Below, in pieces: positions 32,088 to 39,766 of a stretch of DNA of 43,634 nt (position 1 is the first letter of the stretch; the number at the start of each line of letters is the position of its first letter). Where the stretch lies: the NCBI GenBank assembly GCA_002490425.1, contig DKTZ01000060.1, positions 1 to 43,634 on the forward strand. Direction: 5' to 3'. The notes under the pieces are model-generated. The model was not told the DNA's origin, ran no database searches, and worked only from the letters and a program-made list of their open reading frames with translations. Source of the DNA: Ruminococcaceae bacterium UBA7217. Its GTDB lineage: Bacteria > Bacillota > Clostridia > Oscillospirales > Acutalibacteraceae. The translations under genes were made by a program, and so were the position numbers.

Positions 32088-33512
32088 ATGGGTGGATTTT
32101 TTGGAATCGTTTCCAAAAACGACTGTATGTTAGATGTTTTTTTCGGTGTTGACTACCATTCACATTTGGGCACACGCCGAGGGGGACTCGCCGCATACGA
32201 TAAAGAAATAGGCTTGCAGAGAAAGATACACAATATCGAAAATGCGCCTTTTCGTACAAAATTTGAACATATTTTTGATGAAATGAAGGGTACATCGGCA
32301 ATCGGCTGTATCAGCGATACTGACCCTCAGCCGTTGCTTATCCGTTCAAGGCTCGGTACATTTGCAATCTGCACTGTCGGAATTGTTAATAATGCAGATT
32401 ATTTGATTGACGAGTATCTTATAAAGGATTCGGGTCATTTTGACGCAATGACGGGTGGCAAGGTTAATTCAAATGAGCTTATTGCGTCACTTATAAGCCT
32501 TAAAGATAACTTTAAGGAAGGTATTGAATTTGTGCAAAATGTAGTTGAGGGGACTGCTTCAATTCTTTTGCTTACCGAAACAGGTTCGATTATTGCCGCA
32601 CGTGATAAGCTCGGCAGACTTCCGATTCAAATTGGAAAAAATGATGACGGCTACGCTGTTTCATTTGAGTCCTTTGCTTATGAAAAGCTCGGTTATGAGC
32701 TAATTAAAGAGCTTGGGCCTGCCGAAATAGTTGAAATTACTCCAGATGACTTAATTCAGCTTAAAGCTCCCGAAAAGAAGAAAAAAATATGTGCTTTTCT
32801 TTGGAGCTATTACGGCTATCCGACCTCAACCTATGAGGGTGTTAACGTTGAAAAAATGCGTTACGATAACGGCAAAATTATGGCTGAGGCTGATATGAAA
32901 ACAGGAGTTTGCGAGGGCGTTGACTATGTAGGCGGCGTTCCCGATTCGGGCACTCCTCACGCCATCGGCTATTCAAACAAAAGCGGAATACCCTTTGCGA
33001 GGGCATTTATCAAATATACTCCCACTTGGGCGAGAAGCTTTATGCCCACCAATCAGGCGGAGAGAAATAAAATAGCAAAGATGAAACAAATTCCGGTTAA
33101 GGAGTTAATAGTCGGCAAAAATCTTCTTTTTGTTGACGACTCAATCGTTAGAGGTACACAGCTTAAAGAAACTGTTGATTTTCTTTATGAGAGCGGTGCA
33201 AAATCGGTTCATATGCGCTCTGCCTGCCCGCCTATTATGTACGGCTGTAAATATCTCAATTTCTCCCGTGCAACAAGTGAAATGGAGCTTATTGCTCGGC
33301 GTGTTATTATGGAGCTTGAGGGCGAAGAAGGCTTTAAATATATTGACGAGTATTCTGATTCTTCTACTGAAAGAGGTAAAAAGCTTCGTGAAAACATTTG
33401 TGAAAAGCTTCACCTTGCATCTCTTGAATTCCAAAGCTTAGACGGTATTATTAAATCAATCGGACTTCCCGCAGAGGACCTTTGCACATATTGCTGGAAC
33501 GGAAAGGAATAA
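32088..33512 (+). CDS. purF: PurF-like amidophosphoribosyltransferase with degenerate glutaminase site
   Basis: A 474-residue homologue of the first purine enzyme (PRPP plus ammonia to phosphoribosylamine). The PRPP loop is intact (LLFVDDSIVRGTQLKE), as are YVGGVPDSGTPHAIGYS and the cysteines corresponding to the Fe-S ligands of Bacillus PurF (KKKICAFLW, GCKYL, LCTYCWNG). The N-terminal Ntn glutaminase is altered. The peptide starts MGGFFGIVSK, with Gly where the nucleophile Cys (normally CGVFGI) belongs. LQHRGQ is replaced by GTRRGG, and the HNG oxyanion motif by VGIVNNA. I recall such MGG-type PurF relatives in other anaerobes. It sits at the expected operon position 14 bases after purC, behind GGAGGAAA. 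Probably ammonia-dependent, or partnered with an unknown amidotransferase. Confidence 0.85.
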   Translation: MGGFFGIVSKNDCMLDVFFGVDYHSHLGTRRGGLAAYDKEIGLQRKIHNIENAPFRTKFEHIFDEMKGTSAIGCISDTDPQPLLIRSRLGTFAICTVGIVNNADYLIDEYLIKDSGHFDAMTGGKVNSNELIASLISLKDNFKEGIEFVQNVVEGTASILLLTETGSIIAARDKLGRLPIQIGKNDDGYAVSFESFAYEKLGYELIKELGPAEIVEITPDDLIQLKAPEKKKKICAFLWSYYGYPTSTYEGVNVEKMRYDNGKIMAEADMKTGVCEGVDYVGGVPDSGTPHAIGYSNKSGIPFARAFIKYTPTWARSFMPTNQAERNKIAKMKQIPVKELIVGKNLLFVDDSIVRGTQLKETVDFLYESGAKSVHMRSACPPIMYGCKYLNFSRATSEMELIARRVIMELEGEEGFKYIDEYSDSSTERGKKLRENICEKLHLASLEFQSLDGIIKSIGLPAEDLCTYCWNGKE

Positions 33513-33515
33513 ATT

Positions 33516-34562
33516 ATGAATAATAATTCTAAATCAGATGTTTATGCACAGGCTGGCGTTGATATTACAGCAGGGTACAAGGCTGTTGAACTTATGAAGA
33601 AACATATTTCCAGAACTCGTAATGAGGGTTCTATTGATGATGTCGGTGGTTTTGGCGGATGCTTTGACCTTAGTTGCATTGCTGGAATGGAGCATCCTGT
33701 TTCCGTTTCAGGTACTGATGGTTGCGGCACAAAGGTTAAGTTAGCTATTCTTATGGATAAACACGATACAATCGGCATTGACGCAGTTGCAATGTGTGTT
33801 AATGATATTATTTGCGTTGGTGCAAAACCCTTATTCTTCCTTGACTATATTGCATGCGGTAAAAACTATCCTGAGAAAATTGCTGAAATTGTTAGTGGTG
33901 TTGCTGAGGGTTGTGTTCAGTCAGGCTGTGCCCTTATCGGCGGTGAAACTGCAGAACATCCGGGATTGATGCCGACGGAAGATTATGACCTTGCAGGTTT
34001 TGCTGTAGGTGTTGTAGATAAGCCGAAAATGATTGATAATAGCAAAATGTCTGTCGGTGATATTGTTATTGCGCTTTCTTCAAGCGGTGTTCATTCAAAC
34101 GGCTTTTCACTTGTAAGAAAGGTATTTGACGTTGAAAATTCCGATATTAAATCTCCTGTCCCTGAACTCGGCGGAAAATCAATCGGCGAAACACTCCTTA
34201 CACCTACTAAAATCTATGTAAAACCTGTTTTGGCTTTGCTCCAAGAGGTAAAGGTTAAGGGTATTTCACACATCACAGGCGGCGGATTTTATGAAAATAT
34301 TCCGAGAAGTATTCCTGACGGTTTGTGTGCAAAGATTGACAGAAAGTCTGTTAAGATTTTACCGATTTTTGATTTGCTTGCAAAAACAGGCAATATTTGT
34401 GAAAGAGATATGTTCAACACCTTTAATATGGGCGTTGGTATGAGCATTGTTGTAGCTAAAGAGGACGCTGAAAAGTCACTTGATATTTTAAAGGCAAACG
34501 GCGAAGACGCTTATATTATTGGCGAAATCGTTGAGTCCGATAATAAAATTGAGATATGCTGA
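33516..34562 (+). CDS. purM: AIR synthetase (phosphoribosylformylglycinamidine cyclo-ligase)
   Basis: A 348-residue ATP-dependent cyclase forming 5-aminoimidazole ribonucleotide. Family motifs: VYAQAGVDITAGYKAVELMK, VSGTDGCGTKVKLA, IGIDAVAMCVNDIICVGAKPLFFLDY, GCALIGGETAEHPGLM and ALSSSGVHSNGFSLVRKV, then HITGGGFYENIPR. It starts 4 bases after the purF-like gene. Its last 7 bases overlap the FNT gene. Confidence 0.96.
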   Translation: MNNNSKSDVYAQAGVDITAGYKAVELMKKHISRTRNEGSIDDVGGFGGCFDLSCIAGMEHPVSVSGTDGCGTKVKLAILMDKHDTIGIDAVAMCVNDIICVGAKPLFFLDYIACGKNYPEKIAEIVSGVAEGCVQSGCALIGGETAEHPGLMPTEDYDLAGFAVGVVDKPKMIDNSKMSVGDIVIALSSSGVHSNGFSLVRKVFDVENSDIKSPVPELGGKSIGETLLTPTKIYVKPVLALLQEVKVKGISHITGGGFYENIPRSIPDGLCAKIDRKSVKILPIFDLLAKTGNICERDMFNTFNMGVGMSIVVAKEDAEKSLDILKANGEDAYIIGEIVESDNKIEIC

Positions 34563-35164
34563 AGAAAGTAATTAACGGAATTTTTGCAGGTATTCTTATT
34601 TCAATCGGCGGAGCGGTTTACCTTTCCTGCGATAATAAATATGTGGGAGCAGTTCTTTTTTCTGTTGCATTGCTTTGTATTTGTTATCAGGGGTATTCGC
34701 TTTATACGGGTAAAATATGTTACATACCTCAAAAACACGGTAAAGAAGAATTTTCCGTATTGTTTACGGGGCTTTTGGGAAATGTGCTTGCAACCTCTGT
34801 TTGCGGCTATGCTTTAAGGTACGCTGTACCTAAAATAGGTGTGGTAGCTTTAAACTCCTGCAATGCAAAGCTTGAACAAGACTTCTTCCAAACATTTTTA
34901 AGGGCGGTATTTTGCGGAATATTAATTTTTCTTGCTGTTGACATATTCAAAAAGTTTAAAACACCTATTGGAATATTGTTTTGCATACCAGTATTTATTC
35001 TGAGCGGATTTGAACATTCGGTTGCGGATATGTTCTATTTTGCAGCATCGGGAATTGTATCATTTGAAGCATTTGTTTTCATTTGGATTGTGATTTTTGG
35101 TAATACTTTGGGGGGAATGTTAATTCCTGCTCTTTCGCTTATCGGAGGAAAAAACAATGACTGA
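34556..35164 (+). CDS. Formate/nitrite transporter (FNT) family channel
   Basis: A 202-residue membrane protein with six hydrophobic segments, near residues 8-25, 31-50, 66-90, 113-130, 137-150 and 160-195. FNT landmarks are present: LLGNVLAT (first broken helix), GFEHSVADMFYFAASG with the central pore His154, and FGNTLGGMLIP (second broken helix). FNT proteins conduct formate, nitrite or hydrosulfide as pentamers in the cell membrane. At 202 residues it is shorter than FocA (about 285), mostly at the termini. It overlaps purM upstream by 7 bases and purN downstream by 8, so it is embedded in the purine operon. Formate is the source of the one-carbon units used by purN and the AICAR formyltransferase, making formate the likely substrate (inference). 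Confidence 0.83.
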   Translation: MLKKVINGIFAGILISIGGAVYLSCDNKYVGAVLFSVALLCICYQGYSLYTGKICYIPQKHGKEEFSVLFTGLLGNVLATSVCGYALRYAVPKIGVVALNSCNAKLEQDFFQTFLRAVFCGILIFLAVDIFKKFKTPIGILFCIPVFILSGFEHSVADMFYFAASGIVSFEAFVFIWIVIFGNTLGGMLIPALSLIGGKNND

Positions 35165-35795
35165 TAAAAAAATGAATATAGCAGTTCTTGTTTCGGGCGG
35201 CGGAACAAATTTACAGGCTTTAATTGACGCACAAAACAGGAGAGAGCTTGGAAACGGTGAAATCACTTGTGTAATATCCTCAAAATCCGATGCCTACGCT
35301 TTGGAGCGTGCAAAAAATAACGGAATTAAAACCCGTACTCTTATCAGAAAAGATTTTACGGATATTGCGTCATACAGCCGTGCTATGAGAGATATTCTTA
35401 TAGAAGAAAAAGCAGATTTAGTTGTTTATGCAGGCTTTATGACAATACTTGACGAAAATGTTTGTGATGCTTTTCAAAATAAAATGATAAATGTTCATCC
35501 TGCTCTTATTCCGTCGTTTTGCGGAAAAGGCTTTTACGGACTGCATGTTCACGAAGAAGCACTGGAAAAAGGCGTTAAGATTTCGGGTGCTACTGTTCAT
35601 TTTGTTACAGCAGAGTGTGATGCAGGTCCGATAATTTTGCAAAAAGCAGTAAATGTTTTGGAAAACGACACTCCCGAAACGCTCCAAAGGAGAATTATGG
35701 AGCAGGCTGAATGGAAAATTCTTCCCAAAGCTGTACAGCTTTTCTGTGACGGTAAAATAACCGTTGAAAACGGAAGGACTGTTATAGATGAATGA
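35157..35795 (+). CDS. purN: GAR transformylase (phosphoribosylglycinamide formyltransferase)
   Basis: A 212-residue folate-dependent transformylase adding a formyl group from 10-formyl-tetrahydrofolate to GAR. N-terminal AVLVSGGGTNLQALI binds the phosphate, MINVHPALIPSFCG holds the catalytic Asn-His pair, and ECDAGPIILQKAV the catalytic Asp. The start at 35157 has GGAGG 8 bases upstream and overlaps the FNT stop. It overlaps the following methyltransferase gene by 8 bases. Confidence 0.96.
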   Translation: MTDKKMNIAVLVSGGGTNLQALIDAQNRRELGNGEITCVISSKSDAYALERAKNNGIKTRTLIRKDFTDIASYSRAMRDILIEEKADLVVYAGFMTILDENVCDAFQNKMINVHPALIPSFCGKGFYGLHVHEEALEKGVKISGATVHFVTAECDAGPIILQKAVNVLENDTPETLQRRIMEQAEWKILPKAVQLFCDGKITVENGRTVIDE

Positions 35796-36531
35796 GAATA
35801 AATTTACAGGAAAAGCCGAAATCTATGCAAAATACCGACCTTCGTATCCTGATGAGCTTATAAATTGGCTTTATGAGCGCACTGGTGCAGAAACAGTTGC
35901 GGATATAGGCGCAGGCACGGGAATTTTTACAAAATGTTTGCTAAAAAAAGATTGGGAAATAACTGCTGTTGAGCCTAATGACGATATGCTGTCGGAGCTT
36001 ACTCGGGCTTTAGGAAATGATGTAAAAATCGTTAAATCTTCTGCTGAAAATACTGCCTTACAGTCAAATTATTTTGATTTGATTACGGTTGCACAAGCTT
36101 TTCACTGGTTTAACAAAGACAAGTTTAAGACAGAGTGCAAACGGATTTTAAAGCCGAGCGGTTTTCTCGCGGTTGTTTTTAATTCACGCTGTCAAACCGA
36201 TGTTGCAAAAGAACGCAACAAGGTTTGTATGAAATACTGCGGTCAGTATCACAGCGGACATGTTCACACAGGCTATGCTGATTTTGACGGGGAAAACTAC
36301 TTACAGAATGAATATTTCAGTAAGTGTCAAACTCTGAAAATTGAAAATCCTTATTTTTTAACAAAAGAACAGTTCATCGGCGATAATTTGTCACGCTCCT
36401 ATGCATTAAGCGAGAACGATGCGAACTATGAAGGCTTTGTTGCTGAACTTGAAAATGTATTCAATAAATTTTCTCAAAACGGTGTTGTTGCACAACCGTA
36501 TATCACGGAATGTTTTTTAGGCACATTTTAA
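35788..36531 (+). CDS. Class I SAM-dependent methyltransferase in the purine operon
   Basis: A 247-residue methyltransferase. Motif I is TVADIGAGTGIFTKCLL, motif II ends in the acidic AVEPNDDML, and FDLITVAQAFHWFNKDKF with LKPSGFLAVVFNS form motifs IV-VI; the 'AQAFHWF' segment is typical of UbiE/YcgJ-like small-molecule methyltransferases. The N-terminus FTGKAEIYAKYRPSYP also belongs to that group. Substrate unknown. It overlaps purN by 8 bases and precedes purO by about 26, so it is co-expressed with purine synthesis, but no purine step needs a methyltransferase. It may be a passenger or act on a damaged or modified metabolite. Confidence 0.82.
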   Translation: MNENKFTGKAEIYAKYRPSYPDELINWLYERTGAETVADIGAGTGIFTKCLLKKDWEITAVEPNDDMLSELTRALGNDVKIVKSSAENTALQSNYFDLITVAQAFHWFNKDKFKTECKRILKPSGFLAVVFNSRCQTDVAKERNKVCMKYCGQYHSGHVHTGYADFDGENYLQNEYFSKCQTLKIENPYFLTKEQFIGDNLSRSYALSENDANYEGFVAELENVFNKFSQNGVVAQPYITECFLGTF

Positions 36532-36557
36532 TATATTCTTGAAAGGAAATTTTACTT

Positions 36558-37274
36558 ATGGAGATTAAATCAATCAAAGAAGAACTTAATTCTCTCGCTT
36601 ATCACGGCAGAGGAATTATTATCGGCAAAAGTGCTGACGGCAAAAAAGTGGTTACTGCTTATTTTATAATGGGCAGAAGCGAAAACAGCAGAAACCGTGT
36701 GTTCATAGAGGACGGCGAGGGTATTCGCACTCAGGCCTTTGATGAATCAAAGATGGTTGACCCGCACCTTATTATCTACGCTCCAGTAAGAGTGCTCGGC
36801 AATAAAACAATTGTTACAAACGGCGACCAGACAGATACAATTTACGATTTAATGGATAAGCAGATGACCTTTGAACAGGCTCTTCGCACAAGAGAATTTG
36901 AGGACGATGCTCCGAATTACACTCCCAGAATTTCAGGTATTATTCACCTTGACGGCGGTGAAATGAATTACGCTATGTCGATACTTAAATCAGCAGACGG
37001 CGACGGTTCTTCATGCCAAAGATATACCTATGCTTATTCAAACCCGATTGCGGGAAAAGCAAAGTTTATTCACACATATAAGTGTGACGGCAATCCTCTT
37101 CCGAGCTTTGAGGGTGAGCCAAAAACAGTAGAGCTTCCCGATATGGATATTGACTCTCTGACAAGCCTTATTTGGGAAAATCTTAATGAAGATAACAAGG
37201 TTTCACTGTTTGTAAGATACATCGACATAGAAACAGGCAAACACGACTCAAGAATAGTTAATAAAAATAAATAA
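36558..37274 (+). CDS. purO: IMP cyclohydrolase, PurO (archaeal-type)
   Basis: A 238-residue protein of the PurO family, first described in archaea, which closes the purine ring from FAICAR to IMP. Recognised from LNSLAYHGRGIIIGKSADGK near the N-terminus, VTAYFIMGRSENSRNRVF, DPHLIIYAPVRV and TNGDQTDTIYD. It replaces the cyclohydrolase half of bifunctional PurH, as the next gene carries only the transformylase half. GAAAGGAAAT precedes the start. Confidence 0.9.
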   Translation: MEIKSIKEELNSLAYHGRGIIIGKSADGKKVVTAYFIMGRSENSRNRVFIEDGEGIRTQAFDESKMVDPHLIIYAPVRVLGNKTIVTNGDQTDTIYDLMDKQMTFEQALRTREFEDDAPNYTPRISGIIHLDGGEMNYAMSILKSADGDGSSCQRYTYAYSNPIAGKAKFIHTYKCDGNPLPSFEGEPKTVELPDMDIDSLTSLIWENLNEDNKVSLFVRYIDIETGKHDSRIVNKNK

Positions 37275-37288
37275 GAGAGGTTTGAAAT

Positions 37289-38473
37289 ATGAAAGAATTT
37301 GAACTTAAATACGGCTGTAACCCCAATCAAAAGCCTTCAAAAATTTATATGTATGATGGTTCTGACCTTCCCATTGAAATTCTTTGCGGCAGACCGGGTT
37401 ACATTAACTTCCTTGACGCATTTAATTCATGGCAGCTTGTAAAAGAGCTTAAAGAGGCACTCGGACTTCCTGCTGTAACATCGTTTAAGCACGTAAGTCC
37501 TACCTCTGCGGCAGTTGGAATTCCTCTTTCCGACACTCTTAAAAAGGCATGCTTTGTTGACGATATTGAGGGTCTTGATGAGTCGCTCCTTGCCTGTGCT
37601 TATGCAAGAGCGAGAGGCACGGACAGAATGTGCTCTTTCGGCGACTGGGTTGCTCTTTCGGATGTTTGTGATGTTACAACAGCTAAAATGATTAAGAGAG
37701 AAGTTTCCGACGGCGTTATTGCTCCCGGTTATGAGCCTGAGGCACTCGAAATCTTAAAAACAAAGAGAAAAGGCAATTACAATATCGTTAAAATTGACCC
37801 GAATTATGTTCCCGCTGAGCAAGAACACAAGCAGGTTTTCGGAATTACCTTTGAGCAGGGCAGAAATAACTTTGAAATCAACAAAGAACTTCTTTCAAAT
37901 ATAGTAACCGCTAATAAGAATATGCCCGAGTCGGCAGTACGTGACCTTATTGTTGCGCTTATTACTCTTAAATACACACAGTCAAACTCTGTTTGCTATG
38001 CCGTTGACGGACAAGCTATCGGCGTCGGCGCAGGTCAGCAGTCAAGAATCCATTGCACAAGACTTGCAGGCACAAAAGCTGACACTTGGTTCTTACGCCA
38101 AGCTGATAAAGTTATTAACCTTCCGTTCAAATCCGACATCGGCAGACCTGACAGAGATAATGTAATTGACGGTTATATAAACCAAAATGAAGAGGATGTT
38201 TGCGCAGAGGGTATTTGGCAGAAATACTTTACCGAAAGACCCGAAGCGTTTACAAAAGAAGAGCAGGCGGCATACCTTGCAACTAAAGATAATGTTGCAC
38301 TTGGCTCTGATGCTTTCTTCCCGTTCTCAGATAACATTGAAAGAGCATACCGCTCGGGCGTTAAGTATATTGCCGAACCGGGAGGCTCAATCCGTGATGA
38401 CGCTGTTATTGAATGCTGTGATAAGTACAATATGTCAATGGCGTTTACAGGTATGAGATTATTCCATCACTAA
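37289..38473 (+). CDS. purH: AICAR formyltransferase (stand-alone transformylase domain of PurH)
   Basis: A 394-residue protein matching only the C-terminal AICAR transformylase domain of PurH. KYGCNPNQKP and INFLDAFNSWQLVKELKEA start the domain; TSFKHVSPTSAAVG holds the catalytic Lys-His pair, and SNSVCYAVDGQAIGVGAGQQSRIHC and PFSDNIERAYRSGVKYIAEPGGSIRDD are its substrate-binding end. The N-terminal IMP cyclohydrolase domain of usual PurH is absent and supplied by purO just upstream. Some authors call the stand-alone form purV. It uses 10-formyl-tetrahydrofolate, so is the step whose stalling raises the riboswitch ligand ZMP. Confidence 0.93.
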   Translation: MKEFELKYGCNPNQKPSKIYMYDGSDLPIEILCGRPGYINFLDAFNSWQLVKELKEALGLPAVTSFKHVSPTSAAVGIPLSDTLKKACFVDDIEGLDESLLACAYARARGTDRMCSFGDWVALSDVCDVTTAKMIKREVSDGVIAPGYEPEALEILKTKRKGNYNIVKIDPNYVPAEQEHKQVFGITFEQGRNNFEINKELLSNIVTANKNMPESAVRDLIVALITLKYTQSNSVCYAVDGQAIGVGAGQQSRIHCTRLAGTKADTWFLRQADKVINLPFKSDIGRPDRDNVIDGYINQNEEDVCAEGIWQKYFTERPEAFTKEEQAAYLATKDNVALGSDAFFPFSDNIERAYRSGVKYIAEPGGSIRDDAVIECCDKYNMSMAFTGMRLFHH

Positions 38474-38494
38474 TATAATAAGAGGTAAAAACCT

Positions 38495-39763
38495 ATGAAA
38501 ATAATGGTTGTCGGCGGCGGTGGCAGAGAACACGCCATAATCAAAAAAATAAAAGAAAATAAGGCTGTAACCGAAATTTTTGCTCTTCCCGGTAACGGCG
38601 GAATGGCAAAGGACGCCACGCTTATTGATATTGCGGCTACCGATATAGAAAAAATTGTAAAATTTGCAGTAGAAAACAAAATAGATTATGCTGTTGTAGC
38701 TCCCGATGACCCGCTTGTGCTCGGCTGTGTTGATGCGCTTGAGGAAAAGGGTATTCCGTGCTTCGGACCGAGGAAAAATGCGGCAATAATTGAGGGCAGT
38801 AAGGTGTTTTCAAAAGACCTTATGAAAAAATACGGTATTCCGACTGCTAAGTATGAAGTATTTTCTGATGCCGACAAAGCTCTTGAATATATTGAAAGCT
38901 GTCCTATTCCGACAGTAGTTAAGGCTGACGGATTGGCTCTCGGCAAAGGCGTTATAATCGCAATGACCCGTGATGAGGCAAAAGATGCGGTTATTTCTAT
39001 TATGAAAGACAAGCAGTTCGGCAAAAGCGGTGATAGCATTGTTATTGAAGAATTTTTGACAGGCCCTGAGGTTTCTGTGCTCTCATTCACAGACGGTAAA
39101 ACAGTAGTTCCAATGATTTCGTCAATGGATCACAAGCGTGCAGGCGACAACGACACGGGTCTTAATACGGGCGGTATGGGAACAGTTGCTCCAAACCCTT
39201 ATTACACAAAAGACATAGCCAAAGAATGTATGGAAAAGATTTTCCTGCCGACAATCCGCGCTATGAAAAATGAGGGGAGAACCTTTAAGGGCTGCCTTTA
39301 TTTCGGACTTATGATTACCGAAAACGGACCTAAAGTAATTGAATACAACTGCCGTTTCGGTGACCCCGAAACACAGGTTGTACTTCCGCTTCTTGAAAGC
39401 GATTTGCTTACTGTTATGCAGGCTGTGACGAATGAAACACTCGGTGAGTGTGAGGTTAAATTTGCAGACAAAAATGCCTGCTGTGTTATTATGGCGTCAA
39501 ACGGCTATCCCGTAAAATACGAAAAGGGATTTGAAATCACAATTCCCGAAGAGCTTGAACAAAATGTATTTGTCGCGGGCGCAAAGTTAGAAGACGGTAA
39601 GCTTTTGACAAACGGTGGACGTGTTCTCGGCGTTACAACAGTAAAAGATACCTTAAAAGAGGCAATAGACGCTTCTTATGAAGCGGTAAGTAAAATAAGT
39701 TTCGGTAATGCTTATTACCGAAAGGATATAGGACAGAAAGCATTGAATTGCAAGGAGGGCTAA
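38495..39763 (+). CDS. purD: GAR synthetase (phosphoribosylamine-glycine ligase)
   Basis: A 422-residue ATP-grasp ligase adding glycine to phosphoribosylamine. Motifs: MKIMVVGGGGREHAII, FALPGNGGMAKDA, VVAPDDPLVLGCVDALEEKGIPCFGP, TVVKADGLALGKGVIIA (ATP-grasp), FLTGPEVSVLSFTDG and YNCRFGDPETQVVLPLL with HKRAGDNDTGLNTGGMG. Normal length. The start follows AAGAGGT. The position next to purL and far from the purF-like gene is usual for operon ends. Confidence 0.96.
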   Translation: MKIMVVGGGGREHAIIKKIKENKAVTEIFALPGNGGMAKDATLIDIAATDIEKIVKFAVENKIDYAVVAPDDPLVLGCVDALEEKGIPCFGPRKNAAIIEGSKVFSKDLMKKYGIPTAKYEVFSDADKALEYIESCPIPTVVKADGLALGKGVIIAMTRDEAKDAVISIMKDKQFGKSGDSIVIEEFLTGPEVSVLSFTDGKTVVPMISSMDHKRAGDNDTGLNTGGMGTVAPNPYYTKDIAKECMEKIFLPTIRAMKNEGRTFKGCLYFGLMITENGPKVIEYNCRFGDPETQVVLPLLESDLLTVMQAVTNETLGECEVKFADKNACCVIMASNGYPVKYEKGFEITIPEELEQNVFVAGAKLEDGKLLTNGGRVLGVTTVKDTLKEAIDASYEAVSKISFGNAYYRKDIGQKALNCKEG

Positions 39764-39766
39764 GTC

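Noticed and set aside
32088..32130. A sequencing error or wrong start hiding the PurF nucleophile Cys
   Set aside because: The start has a strong GGAGGAAA site 14 bases after purC, no in-frame upstream Cys-start is available, and other glutaminase motifs are changed too, so the loss looks real.
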